Assembly: GCF_040581485.1 (NCBI RefSeq)
Contig: NC_090128.1
Span: 31,774,931 to 31,838,930, forward strand
Direction of reading: 5' to 3'
DNA from: Linepithema humile
Taxonomy: Eukaryota; Arthropoda; Insecta; Hymenoptera; Formicidae
Length of the DNA: 64,000 nt
Shown: positions 25,775 through 37,657 of the stretch, one piece after another
How the letters are laid out: each line of letters begins with the position of its first letter
How positions within the stretch are numbered: position 1 is the first letter of the stretch
Program-made: the position numbers and the translations under genes
The notes under the pieces: generated by a model
Told to the model about the DNA's origin: nothing
Database searches by the model: none
The model's input: the letters and a program-made list of their open reading frames with translations, nothing else

Positions 25775-25828
25775 ATGACGAACGATGGCGAAGCATCGAC
25801 AACGGATAGGTCGTCATTCAGCGATTAC
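25775..25828 (+). CDS. candidate first coding exon (18 codons), unknown product
   Basis: ATG at 25775 begins MTNDGEASTTDRSSFSDY, ending in TAC just before a consensus donor GTAAGT (25829). Reading through the donor, the frame stays open for 30 more codons to TAG at 25921, so an unspliced 48-codon ORF is the alternative. The acidic Ser/Thr-rich, Arg-poor composition differs from the chance frames around it and suits a disordered N-terminus. The frame also stays open upstream of the ATG, so this could be part of a longer exon. It ends in phase 0 and is compatible with the 50-bp exon at 31831-31880. I do not recognise it. Confidence 0.22.
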
Positions 25829-28500
25829 GTAAGTGCCGCGAATACAAGCGGAACGGTTTTCAAGGTTGAGAGCACAAGAAATACGATTGTTAAATTTTCA
25901 AAGAAACGAAACTTCACATAGAATTCTTAACTGTAAACGGAACAAGAATAAACTGTCGGTTTTCTCCGATGTGCGCGTTATCGCGTAAATATTTGAAGTA
26001 CGCGATAAAACGTGGCGAGCGGCGAGCGCGAAGGAATTTTAAATCAAATCGTAACTGTTCACAGATCGCTCGGAACTTTGGACTCTCTCATCGCCTACCA
26101 CACCTGTCGCATCGAATCGATGTTTCGTCAACGAAAATTCGAATAAAACTTGTTTTTATTTTCACGCATCTAGCGAGCACCTGCTTGCGCGCTGGTCGGC
26201 ACAACGTAACTCGGCGATTCGTCGCGACCACAAATGCGCCGACAAAGCGCATTTTTGCACGCGCATCTCGGTGATAAATTCATCGTGGAAAGAGGACCTC
26301 TAATCTGCCGACTGGTTATCTCATCGCTGACGACGACGCAGCACTTTCGGTCGCCCGGCCGCCGGTCGCTCTTATGGCGATCTCCCGGCTTTCCCCTTTC
26401 GGTTCCTTGTTAAGAATTTCACGAAACATGCGCGCAATCTCGTATGTCGCCGGTCTTCGGTTACAAGAATCTCTCTAAAAGGGGAAAGAACGTCACGGTT
26501 ATGCCCGGGGGAACCGTTTCCGCCGCTCTTCGCCGGCTGCAATCCTTGCATATTTTTGTTACTCGCCTGGAATTACATGGACTTATCGTATCTTAATATG
26601 CGCCGAGCGTTGTTACACTGTGGCGGCCGCAAACTTGTCATATTCGTTATCTCTCTAGCGGTACCAGGCTAGTCGAAAGAGAGGACGAGCGTACGAGCGT
26701 CGAGTAGGGAAGTTCCCACAGGATACCGCGCGCTGGAAAAAGACCGGCCTTTCCTTGCTTCGGAAGTTTACGTCTCTCCCCTTTTCGCTATCCTACGTTA
26801 TACACGCGAGAGTTGATTACATATCCGCGAACCTTGACGGCATTCCACGCCGTCATTGCTTTCGAATTATGTGGAAGGTATCGTTTCATCCTTTACGCAG
26901 CGCCGCCATTTTCGCGGACGGTTTAACGAACTAGTTTACTGTTTTATTGTAACGTATTAAATATCACGCACGCATACGGCCGCGCATAAAATCGAGCATC
27001 ATCGGCATCCCGCGAGAAGGCTGACGCGGGTCCCGCGTGGAGTTCTCTGATTCGCCGCGGATCTTATCCGCAGAAATTCCAATTTCCTATAATTATTTGC
27101 GAACGAAATGGAATTCCCGTCCTTGAATTCGCTCGCGCGCTCAACCGCGCTAATTTTCGTACTTCGCGTGCGTCGTACGCTGTGCACGACGATCGAAACT
27201 ACCGATGCAGTTTGAGGTAGTGCTAAGTTCAAGGAGAGGAGGAGGAAGAGGAGGCGGACGAAAGAGAAGGAGAATGTGGAAAATAGGAGGTGAAGGCGCG
27301 CTGCCACGGTATCCAGGGATTGGAATGTCGTCCCTCGCCCGCAACTTTGCGCCGATAGAAGTCTCGTACTTTATTCGCTCGAGTATCTTGTTCTTGGCTT
27401 CGTTTCCCTTCTCCCATTCCTTTTTCCCCCTTTCTTTCTTTCGCTTCCTCTTGACCGATGACGTGTGTTTTGATCTTTCCTCTCACCCTCTGCGGTATTA
27501 ATTCTGATTCAACGCAAACAGTTTGGCATAATCTCGCGAAGAATATATCTCTCTCCGGCAATTTCACGGCGAGACGCGCAAAGTGGCAAGCGCGTTCATT
27601 CATCGGCATACCGAACCACCGAACAGTCACGTCGCTGGCGATTACGATAAATTGCATCGTCTTTCGAAGACAATGCGCCAAGACGGATAATGCACGCGTG
27701 TGCAAAGTTTCTCGCCGCGATCAGACCGTCGCGCATACACGCCGTTGTCCTCTATGCATGCTGATTGGCTCGAAGAGGACAGACACACGTGTATCTTCGC
27801 GTAGGAACATCGTAAGCACGCGATAAGCTATTCAGTGACATATCCGATTCTCCTCGCACATCGGCTGAATGAGTTTACTCTCCCAGACAACGCGGATGAC
27901 TTCATAAAAGAATCCGAAATGGTCATCGCGATGATAAATCGCGTGTAGCGTTTGAATAATCACGACGAATTTGCGACGAGTTCGCTTATCGACGATGCGC
28001 GACGATCGTACACTCCGCACTCCGCGATTACGTAACACCGATTCGTAACGTTCCTTTTACGTACGCGCCACATACCGCTGCGACCCCTGTGAACCCCTCT
28101 TTCCACATCCAATAAAATCCATCGTCCTCACGTCGAAGGCCGCTGGGGTGGCCGGGGCCGATCACCATGAAGAATTCGCGGCGATGCGCGCACGATCGTT
28201 GCGTGGGCGAAAGCATCGACAAGACCCTCTGCATATATGGAGACGAGAGAGTCGGAGGGCACGATGCGCCATTTATTTACGGCTGTCTATGTACGTATGT
28301 CTCGCGCGCTATCGCGCAACGATCATTAGCGCGCACGGGCGTGAGCGTATGTACGCACTCTCCGGCCCACGGATGCGACTTTAATTCGAACTGAGGTAAA
28401 GGCGCGGAGTTTTATATATGAAATCATTTACCGCTGTCAATTAAATTGGGGAATAATTGGCGCCAATTAAAGTGTCCCTCTTTTTCTCTCGTTATCGCCA

Positions 28501-28518
28501 CCCCCCCCCCACCCCCCC
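28501..28518. repeat. poly(C) run with one interruption
   Basis: C10, A, C7. A homopolymer run with a high risk of length errors. Confidence 0.9.
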
Positions 28519-29307
28519 GCGACGTTAACATCGGTAACGCGCGACATGAATGCGCGATACGGACGGATACCTATCGCGGCAGGGGAGAATTAACGCTACG
28601 AGCATCTTTCCCTTTACACGGCGGTGTCTTACAATATTGCGAAAATTATAATATGAACTTGATACAATCTCGAAGGCGCACAATTTGCGGGGCAGCCTCG
28701 CTCTCGCATTATCGGCGCGCATGCGGTGCGTGCGGGGAGACGAGCCGCGACTTTTACGGCCTCGCAAGCACGGCACAATGAAGTGCTCGCCGTAGTAAGA
28801 TCATCAAAACAACGTTATACCGGATAAAAGCCGAACGATGGACTCGTTACTCTCGAAGCGATATACAGTCTACCTTAGTCACGATACACCCGGGCATAAT
28901 CACCATGTTCGCAACCATTATTCGCCAAGTGCATTGTTCTCACGACGTGTCCGAAGGACGAGGAACCGCGGAATCGCCGCGGGCGGTGCAATTAATATCT
29001 AATCTTCAATTACGAGTGTACACGCTGGCAACTTAACGCAAGCAGCCCTTTATCAAAGAGTCAAGATCTCTTTCATTTTTTTGCTCTCGTACGTTCTAGC
29101 GTTGCGAGAGCCCGCCGGGAGAATTGCATCATAATCCCATCCCGATCATTAATTATTTATTATTCTCCCCGGTTAATGCGCAGAAAAGCATGTGCATGCC
29201 CTTCTCTCTCGCCAACGACCGAACTTGCGCTCTGTAATAAATAATGAGATTCGCACGAAGGAAGAAGAATGCACGAAGGGATCAGAATGTGGAAAGAGAT
29301 CGGCCGA

Positions 29308-29322
29308 GGGGGGGGGGGGGGG
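29308..29322. repeat. poly(G) run (15)
   Basis: Uninterrupted G15. Confidence 0.9.
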
Positions 29323-29767
29323 ATGGGTGTCTGCAACACCGTCGGCCGAGCGTTTATTATCCTTTAGCTTCGATACGGGATTATTTTTAGTGTACGCGTG
29401 GGCATAAATGAGCGCATAAAAATGTACATACCTGCCAGCTCGTTCGCTTGCCGCCCGATCGGCAGCGGTTAGAAAGAGAGAAAGTTGCAGGGGAAGAGAG
29501 TTAGCGCGAGAGGGCCACGGTACGATCGGTAGCGAAGGAGGAAAGGAGACGACGTGACAGGGGGAAGACGAAAGGATGCACGGAGAGCGTGTGTGCAGGC
29601 TTATAGGTACCAACCGAGAGCTGTCCGACACGTTGGCGCCACCAAAGTATTTTATGCATGCCAGATGAGAGTACTCGTCTCTCTGACACTGAACTCACTC
29701 GACAACCCACGCGATCGACTCGCTTTCCAGTCAAATCCGAGTCCGGATTCGAAGCTGCGTACCAAAA

Positions 29768-29792
29768 AAATTGTGCAAGTATTGCACAATTT
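29768..29792. promoter_or_regulatory. perfect 25-bp inverted repeat with C/EBP-like half sites
   Basis: AAATTGTGCAA (29768-29778) and its exact reverse complement TTGCACAATTT (29782-29792) are separated by GTA. Each arm carries an ATTGTGCAA/TTGCACAAT core close to the C/EBP or PAR-bZIP type. As RNA it would form an 11-bp hairpin with a 3-base loop, too small for a pre-microRNA. The function is inferred from the motif only. Confidence 0.3.
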
Positions 29793-29935
29793 CGGCGGTT
29801 ATTTTAGGCCACCGCAGAGCGACGATCTGATCACTAGATAGCATGTCTGCGCCCAAGTATTTAACGCTTGCTCTTATGACACTATAAAAAATGTATTCTG
29901 GCAAAATAAGATTGCTCTCGTTCAATAAATGAAAC

Positions 29936-29976
29936 ATCAAAAATTGATTGATCAAAAATTGATTGATCAAAAATTT
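29936..29976. repeat. 15-bp tandem repeat, 2.7 copies
   Basis: Unit ATCAAAAATTGATTG at 29936-29950 and 29951-29965, with a partial third copy to 29976. Each junction creates TTGATCAA. Confidence 0.85.
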
Positions 29977-31830
29977 ATATATTAATTACGTGTGAGATAA
30001 AAGAAGATTTTTACTAAGTTAACGTAATAAAATATATAAATTTTATGAAAAATAGTAGTGATACGAAAAATAATACAGCCAGAATATCTGTAGAAAATCT
30101 CAAACATACGAGACGTAATCGGTAATTGCCTGTGATGACCACCTTTGTCCGTCGTCACCACAACCGACGTACAAAGTTTCACTTTCACCGAGACCTTAAC
30201 CCTTTCGAACCCGCGAACCTAATGCATAATAAGTACCTTGTTCCCGAGGAATACACGGCACGATTATTACACGCACGACTAGATTTAGTCCTGGAGCGAT
30301 AAGTGAAAAGTTCACCGATCATGAAGCCGATCGATTTGCGGAGTGCATGATCCAATAGAGAACCAATGTTCTGAGTCACGCGGTGCTATCTATAGTAAAT
30401 GAGGGTCGAAAAGGAAGCCTGATACTCGATTGCAACTTCCGGTTCGCTCGGATGCTTCTCTACTGAATCATTGATCATTGGTCACGGCGAATGCTTTGAG
30501 AAGGGTTTAGTCATCCAGTCCGCGCGACGCGTCGACTTACACGACCTTGCAGCTGGTCTCATTGTCACTCGTGCGTCGCGCGTTCGCCGCATCTGCCGCA
30601 CGTCGTCGTCTCATTGTTTGCGAGCCACGATGCACCTTTGTCGATGTCTCTAGCTTCTTATCGTCTCTACTTATGTCGTCACTTAATGTCGCCGGTAGCA
30701 TAACGTGTAGTTCATTCGCACGCAACCGTCTAGCGTTTATCCTATGATCAAAGAAAGCACCGGTTACCGTTAAAACAAAGGTGAGAACATATTTTATTGC
30801 ATCAACACGCGCGCATCAAGAGTGTTAAGTCATTTGAAGATTGCAACTATTTTTCTTTAATAATACAGTGTAGAGGAGAAGAAATATAGTATATTTTTTT
30901 CAAAATTAAAGAATATAATATTAAATTATATTTATTGATGTTAAAATTATAGAAAAAAATATGTTTAGATAAAAATCTCTATTGACGCTATAAAAAAAAT
31001 TAATAAATCATCATTTTAGAATATATAATTGTCATGGAACCACACATAATAACTGTACCGTTCAAATTAAATTGTACGTATAAAATGAAGTGCTGCAAAA
31101 AATGCCGGTTTCTATAGAACATGCGGGCACGTCACGTACAGAAACATATAACGTGTTTATTTGCGTCATTAGGCACGGTATTACGGCACTTACATACGTT
31201 TAAGTTCACCGTTTCGATAACCATCGGACTCTCACGACCGGGATTGCCGGGAAAGACGAGTTCGCCTCGTAGACAAGTTGTCGAGGTGACAAGGAAGGTT
31301 GTTCCTTGACCTACGTCGTTCGGTCGTCGAAATCGCGCCTAGTCCTAATAGGCACCGGAGTTCATTGCTCCGCGTTTCTTGGCGAAAGAGCTGGCAAAAT
31401 ATTGAGTAAAAAAGATGAAACGCTACTTAATACTTAAATAGAATCGGGGGATTTCGCGCTTCCGAGGATGTAAGTCATTTTGCGCTTACCATTTACCGTT
31501 GTGCCTATATGCTTCTTTCACGGAAACAGATAAAAAGTCGTAGTAATGTGAAAAATTGTCAGTAATCATGCGAGATAGTTAACGGACTGTCGTTTTTCGT
31601 CAGTCGTTTAGTCTTTTGCTGACACGAACTGCATTTATCTACTGAAATCATGAAAGACGTTACTAACGGATGTGCAATAAATCACACTCCCATTTACATC
31701 ACATAAGCGTATATTTAATTTAGAATTACCTTCCAGATTTATGTTTTAGAATTAAATATTTAATTATAAAGTTTTACACAACACATAAGCTCTGATAATA
31801 ATCTAACAATTAAAATTTTGTCTTTTTCAG

Positions 31831-31880
31831 GTATGTATTCATGATACCGATAAGAGAAATTTGTGGAGGATAAAGTTTTG
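31831..31880 (+). CDS. candidate 50-bp exon with near-ideal splice sites
   Basis: The acceptor side reads TTTTGTCTTTTTCAG immediately before 31831, and the donor side is TTTTG before GTGAGT at 31881: textbook signals 50 bp apart in a neutral AT-rich region. One frame is open, VCIHDTDKRNLWRIKF plus 2 nt; the other two hold stops. It enters in phase 0, so it fits downstream of the candidate exon at 25775-25828, and leaves with a 2-nt overhang that fits an exon at 35863-36037. It may equally be a non-coding exon of a long transcript. I do not recognise the peptide. Confidence 0.3.
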
Positions 31881-32730
31881 GTGAGTTATGCTTGCTTAAT
31901 GCATCGCTTATAAATATAAGCATATATCTTATGCTTGTTGTTACGCTTGTTAAAATTTAATTGGAATTTAATTGAGTATCAAAATTAATGGAATTTTGTG
32001 CTAATGGATTGCTTGTCTTATCGGATGTAAGAACAAAAAAAAACTAAAAGCGACAACTTTCAAGAAAACTAACTGCATTTAAGCAAAACATTTTATGGCA
32101 AACGACTCAATACCGGAAACGCGGACATTTCGGGAAATATGCGTGCTCGATATGTAAACTATCGGTGGTTTTATCGAGTTTTCTCCTGTCCGTTTTACGT
32201 CAAGACTATTAATAGTATCTCTCGAAATCGCGGAATGTAATTCAGAACTTTCACTGTCACCTCCTCGCGTGAAGCCCGTAGACACGCGAGCGGCAGTCCG
32301 TGTACGCACGTCCGTAGGCGTGTCTTCGTCTCGCTCTGCTCAAGCTTGTTCTCCATTTCTTCCTGGCTTAGTGTGTGTGTTTCGTTTTTTATCCTTTTCA
32401 AGCCTGTCGATGATACGAACATGAGTGTTTGTGAGCATCATTTCTGCCGTTGCGTGTATGCGCTTATGTCACGACGACTGAATCGTAATTTTACGTTCAC
32501 GGATCATACATTCTTTTTTCCGCTCGTCATTAAGCGATGTTCTTGCGTGAACACTTATGAATGCTGCGATTAATTAGCGTTATCAATATTCGATGCTCCA
32601 GATAAATATATTATCGCACGACAAGAACTGACGCAATGCCGTCTGTCACAAGTCTTCGTCATAGTTTTGGTATTTTTGAAAATATTTAACATAATTTATT
32701 AACAAACATAAAAAAAATATTAGAAGAGAT

Positions 32731-32733
<3 letters not shown>

Positions 32734-32781
<48 letters not shown>
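32734..32781. repeat. (AT)24 microsatellite
   Basis: 48 bp of perfect AT units. Self-complementary, so cruciform-prone, and likely length-polymorphic. Confidence 0.95.
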
Positions 32782-32784
<3 letters not shown>

Positions 32785-34505
32785 AGCGATAAATATTAAG
32801 AGTCAAATGGGAAAAATAATGATATTTTAAGTAGATTTTAATTTAACGATATTTTCTTAGACTTAATTATAAAATTTATGAGAGAGAGATAGCACAGTAT
32901 TATGCGTCATAACCTTTTTTCAACTAAAATCTTTCTTTCTCGTCGGAATATTTAAACACAGAGTTTATAGCTTAATTTAATTAGGGAGGTGCATTAAAAA
33001 TTTAACTGTTCCGTAGATGAATGCATTATACGGGTTGAACTCATTGCAAATGCACTTTCTTTTTGCTTAAGGCTGCAATTATAAATTTCCACTTCAAAGT
33101 ATCGCGCTAATGTGCGGCGCATACGATAGATTCCGACGGTTGCACGCCTCGTAGGCAAAGTTTACGTTTATGGGCGGAATCAATTAGTTTGGAGTTTTTA
33201 GCCGCGCTTCTTAATAGCATTCATAATTGCTATACCCGCGGCGCTCTATCGGTCGATCAGTTTTCTCGAGGAAAACTCCCAAGCGGAAGCGCGGCGCAAC
33301 AGTGCATTTAAACGAGAAGCACGGGGGAATCTCTAGACCGGCACCGGTCGCGTCTGGTGGTCTTTAATCTAATCAACCTTCCTCGCCAAGTACCAATCCG
33401 CAGGAGAAGTCGCTTCTTCTCGCTTTCTAAATCACGTCTGCCGTTGCGCGTGCCTGAGATAGCGCCGTACGTATCCAGATATTGGGTAGCTTAACGAAAA
33501 CGATTATTCATCTTGACCGGTTCGTTTTTCACGTTCCCGCAGCGCGCACTGTAGGACGATATAAAGAAATCGCGTGCGAACGCGCCGTTTGCAGCGTCTG
33601 ATTAAAGCTCGGAATGCACCACTAGTTAACAGATTTTTTTCAAGTCTCCCTTTTCAGTCCCCATCCTGCGTAGCTGCAAAATGTACAGTCCGATAGTCAA
33701 ACGACATTTTCGATTCGCCAGCTTCTCGGTGTGCGAGATTGGCGAGCGTTGATAATGCGCATTCGCGTTTCTCTCAACTTTATAGCGCGAGGACCGTCAT
33801 GATTCGCGAGTCGATTCGAATCGGAACTCGTTAGAATGCGTGGAGAATACGCGCTAGTTGGCCTTGCACAACGCCCATACAGACCCGTACAGGTTTCCCG
33901 GCACGTATTAAGTATTTAATCGGTGATACCATCCGGTGATTATGCGAGGATCGAGTAACGGGCGGCATAATAGAGAATTTCGTAACACCCCGCTCGACCT
34001 GCGAAAGTGGCACAGTCGGCGCGAGTAAATATCTAACCTGTGTGACTGCGGTACCAAACGAGCGGATAATGCAGCGAGAAGATAAACGAACGGTGTAATG
34101 GCCGAGACGTATTGCGGCGCGCTGGTGCACCCGCCGTGGCCCTGATTTCGCAGCCCGCCGTATCGAGCCGTATTGGAATATTGCTCTTGCACGCTGTAAT
34201 AATCGCGACGGCAGAAATACAGCGGCGCGCCGGTTGCATTAAGAGAACACGTGCCGCGTGAGTACCAGTGAAAGTATGCATTTATGTATCGGAAATATGC
34301 GGCGCGGTGCGTCTATCATGCGCGGCGCCGCATGATTAAAGCATGCGACAGATACGCGCCGGACTTTAATTATTGTTGCGTGCCGCGGATCGAAGGTCCC
34401 TACGTGCGTTTAAATATCCTCAACTTCGTGGAACATAGAAAGGTCGTCTGTCGTGGCTTTGAGAACCAGTTTTCCATGATATTCCACTTTTCTCGCTAGA
34501 CAAGA

Positions 34506-34523
34506 AAGATCTTGCAAGATCTT
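34506..34523. repeat. 18-bp perfect palindrome
   Basis: AAGATCTTGCAAGATCTT equals its own reverse complement. It is followed at about 34,526 by ATGATCTTTGATA, a TCF/Lef-like motif. Its role is unknown. Confidence 0.6.
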
Positions 34524-34732
34524 CATGATCTTTGATAATGAAATAATTTTACATTATTATGTAGAATAAATAGAAAAGTCAAGAGAAAATACTTACATTA
34601 TTATTATTATAAAGAGAAAAAATATTTTGCAATACAAAAAATATTAAAAATTAAAATTTTACAAAGTTTAGTCGAGATTACAATTCGGAAATTTTGAATT
34701 GTTGCATATCGATGCTTAACTGGCGACGATTC

Positions 34733-34752
34733 TTTTTTTTTTTTTTTTTTTT
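34733..34752. repeat. poly(T) run (20)
   Basis: T20, close to TTATTATTATT runs at 34.59 and 34.80 kb. No retroelement remnant is recognisable beside it, so it is not evidence of a retrotransposed tail. Confidence 0.85.
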
Positions 34753-35862
34753 GAAATATAATTTTTGTTGATTTTTTGGGGAAATTTTTTATTATTTTTA
34801 TTATTATTATTTTATTCGAAAATTTATTTTGTAAGTATATCAATGCCTGCACGTGTATTCGTTCGAAATATGCGACTTGTATCTTGAAGATTGGCAAATC
34901 GCTTTTCGCCGCGGATCGTATCGGTGCATTAACGGCGTCGATTGAACGGCGCAATATCGCTTATGCGACTGGTCTACGCTCGCGAGGTGCAACGTGCTCT
35001 CCTGGAGTATGTGGGTTATATTTCACAAGCGACGTTGTGTCTGGTGACGTGTCTGGCTCGGCAACAGTTTTCAGCTTGCGTAGGCAACGAGATTCCCGCT
35101 CGCGCGTGCCCGGTGCAGCAGCGGCGGTGAATAAAAGTCTGGGCTGCGCGAGCCTTGGTCAGGCGGTATTGAATCAGGAATTTAGAACGGCTCCATTGTC
35201 TCTCTCTCGTCGGATAAAAGCGGATTAATCGCTTCCTCGACGGTTGATTTCATCCGTCGGGTGGAGTGCGGCACTCGATTTACGCGAATAAATTGCAAGT
35301 CGTTCGCCGCGATAATGACGATGACGATTCGTTGTTACGATGGATTGCGAGAGTGCGTGTTTTCACGCGTAACGATTTCGTCATAATGCATCCCACTGCT
35401 CTTACTCGAGTCGATTTCTTATCTTTCGTTATCCGGCGACTCTCGGTCGACAGTTCGCGATCGACTCTAGGCGTCACGATGGCTCGTCGCGAAAGCAGAT
35501 TTATCCGATTCTCTTTGCGCCCGACGGCTTTTTATTACCCGATTTCATTAACATTTTTATTATCGTTTCGACACAGCGTTGAGTAAGTTGCCCAAACTAG
35601 TTATCGGTTACGTGCTTATAAATGCCGACATTAAAGTACACCGCTTCAGGACGAGAGAGGACCATTAGACAAACAACGTAATGACAGATCTCCCGTTTTC
35701 TTTCTCCCGTCATCTTCTCTGTTATTTATCTGTCTCTTTCCAAATCGGAGAAATAGCCTGTGCAATAAGGGGACCAGATTTTGCTTCTCGCAATTCGTTG
35801 CACGTTGGCTAAAATTGCACAGAGATCTCCTTCTTAAAACGAATCTCCGGTTTTTATTACAG

Positions 35863-36037
35863 TCTCCGGAGCGTTCACGAGATGACAGCGCGGTTTATTT
35901 TCGCGGATTATTTTGCCTTTTCATACGATCGTGACGAAATGGCGATTTACGTCATACGGCGCGCGTCCGCGCAACGAAGAAAGGAGCGAAAATGGGTATC
36001 GGGTGAAATACGCCGATGCCGTGCGGAGGTTCCGTAC
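35863..36037 (+). CDS. weak candidate internal exon
   Basis: The acceptor GGTTTTTATTACAG precedes 35863, and TAC before GTGAGG (donor at 36038) closes a 175-bp exon, open in the frame that needs one leading base. That phase fits the 50-bp exon at 31831-31880. The residues include RFIFADYFAFSYDRDEMAIY and then an Arg/Lys-rich end. The open frame continues past the donor to 36172, so chance is quite possible. I recognise no domain. Confidence 0.13.
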
Positions 36038-37637
36038 GTGAGGTTACTGCCAACAGTCGGCATGCGAGTGCACGACCGACGCGCGACGACAGCTTTACCT
36101 TCCCTCGTTCTCTCCTCGTCCGTCCGAGAAAACACGTTTTATCCTTGTATTACACCCGGTGCACCGCCGTAAAACGTACAATAGCTGCTTATTATGCCTC
36201 GTACACACTCGCGACTTCCGACTGGGCAATCGCGGATTCTGAGTCATCGCGGCCGAGAGTTAAGGGGCCGCGGAGATCTCGTTAACCCTGGCTTCGTGTC
36301 TCCCCTGAGAAAACCGCGCGGATAACATCGTGGAAGAGATCTGGCGTGACACGGTTGACGGGCGGTCGAAAGCAATACCGCCGTCGTTAATTATGGGATA
36401 AGCTTGAGTTTCGAAAGCAAAACGGTGCCTCTCGCCGCGAGCTGCGGGATTAATAACAAAGCACTCATCATGCTTGAGCCGCTCAAGTTGAGCATCGAGT
36501 CGAACGCGCCGTGTGTCAAAAGCGACGAGCCCGACTGTTATGCACGATATTTCACTCGCGCTCGCGCTCGCCCGCGTACCGTCGTACCGGAATTTGCGGT
36601 GAAATTGCTCGAGACTGAGGATTACCGCGTCGTCAAATTTACGGCGTCGCTTTAGCCGTCGCGATCGCCGCTTGGCAGCAACAGCGATCTGCATAACAAT
36701 ACGATCTCTCGTCATTCCGCGCCGGCGAGGCCGAGCATGTTTTTGAGATTCGACGAGCGTCGTGATTGAATGGACTTGCCTTGGAAATCTCCTGACACAT
36801 CCGAACGAATCATTGACCGGAACAGCGTGTAAACTTCATGTTCAACGTGTAGTTAGAAAGTCATGTTAAGTACGTTTAATAACATTAATCCAAATTCATC
36901 AGACGGATGAGAGTGGGAACAGCGAGGCGGCCCGATCCTCAATGACCCGATGCGATGACTTCGTCGTCGGATGGATCATGAGATTGCAAGGCCTCGACGT
37001 GAACACTCGAACGTAATTATACATTACAGCTAATAGATATGCTCTATTACTTCTCATGCGGTACACCTTAAACGACCCAATCCGCCGAGTCTCGGCGATA
37101 GGCCGTTTCGACGATCTCTCATCGACGATGAGATAAATTATCGGCCGTACATTATACATATTTGTTTGAAAATGGACGAGACTAATTTTGAGCGAACCGA
37201 CGTAAATTCTTCCCAAGTCGTTCGCTCTCCCATCCGGTCGACCTCGATGCAGTCGGGGAGTATACGAGGGGAGATGTTTTGCTCCGACACGCTTTAAGTA
37301 GCAACAGGCGCGTGATCGTGGATTCCACGGGATAATCTTGGATGGCGGCCGACCTTGGAAGGGCTCGTCCACGTACTCGGGCGAGTCGCGTGCCCTACGC
37401 GCGATGCCGATCACGCGGTCTGACGTCATCGGAGTCTGGTCTACGGCGGCGATTACTGCGCGATCGATCGCGGACGAGCAAAACGACGAGCAGCACACGC
37501 CCGTTTACATTCGCTTCGAGATTTCGAGTTTTGCTTGTCAGCGCCGTCGGATATCGTTGGAGAAGAGAAAAGGATCGAGAAACGCGGAGGCGTGTCTAGC
37601 GGACCCACTTGACGGCCCTTGGCTGCGAGCCTTTTTC

Positions 37638-37657
37638 TCCCTCTCTCTCTCTCTCTC
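37638..37657. repeat. (CT)n short microsatellite
   Basis: Eight to nine CT units. Confidence 0.85.

Larger units (their letters stand above)
25922..31830. other. non-coding or intronic; CpG-rich to 29.7 kb, AT-rich islands after
   Basis: No supported gene. Frames of 100-158 codons at 26999-27307 and 27229-27705 (minus), 27458-27826 (plus) and 29173-29631 (minus) overlap on both strands and are Arg/Ser-rich. Homopolymer runs occur at 28501-28518 (C) and 29308-29322 (G). Around 29.77-29.98 kb there is a perfect 25-bp inverted repeat and a 15-bp tandem repeat. 29.98-30.1 and 30.8-31.1 kb are very AT-rich. Confidence 0.5.
31900..35860. other. non-coding; AT-rich with CpG-rich patch at 33.1-34.5 kb
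   Basis: No supported gene. Two strong orphan acceptors are visible: TTATCCTTTTCAAG (about 32,402), opening into a 57-codon Cys-rich frame to 32573, and TCCCTTTTCAG (about 33,655), followed by a short frame. Neither has a matching donor and partner exon. Repeats here are listed separately. 32.7-32.9 and 34.5-34.85 kb are almost pure AT. Confidence 0.5.

Noticed and set aside
34733..34752. T20 run as a possible retrotransposon tail
   Set aside because: No coding remnant or target-site duplication could be seen beside it; the region is simply AT-rich.
35767..35776. Minus-strand miR-133-like TGGTCCCCTT
   Set aside because: The match ends after 10 nt and there is no complementary arm.
36899..37498. 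199-codon minus-strand frame
   Set aside because: Arg/Ser-rich, overlaps a 140-codon plus frame, no motif, and lies in stop-depleted CpG-rich DNA.
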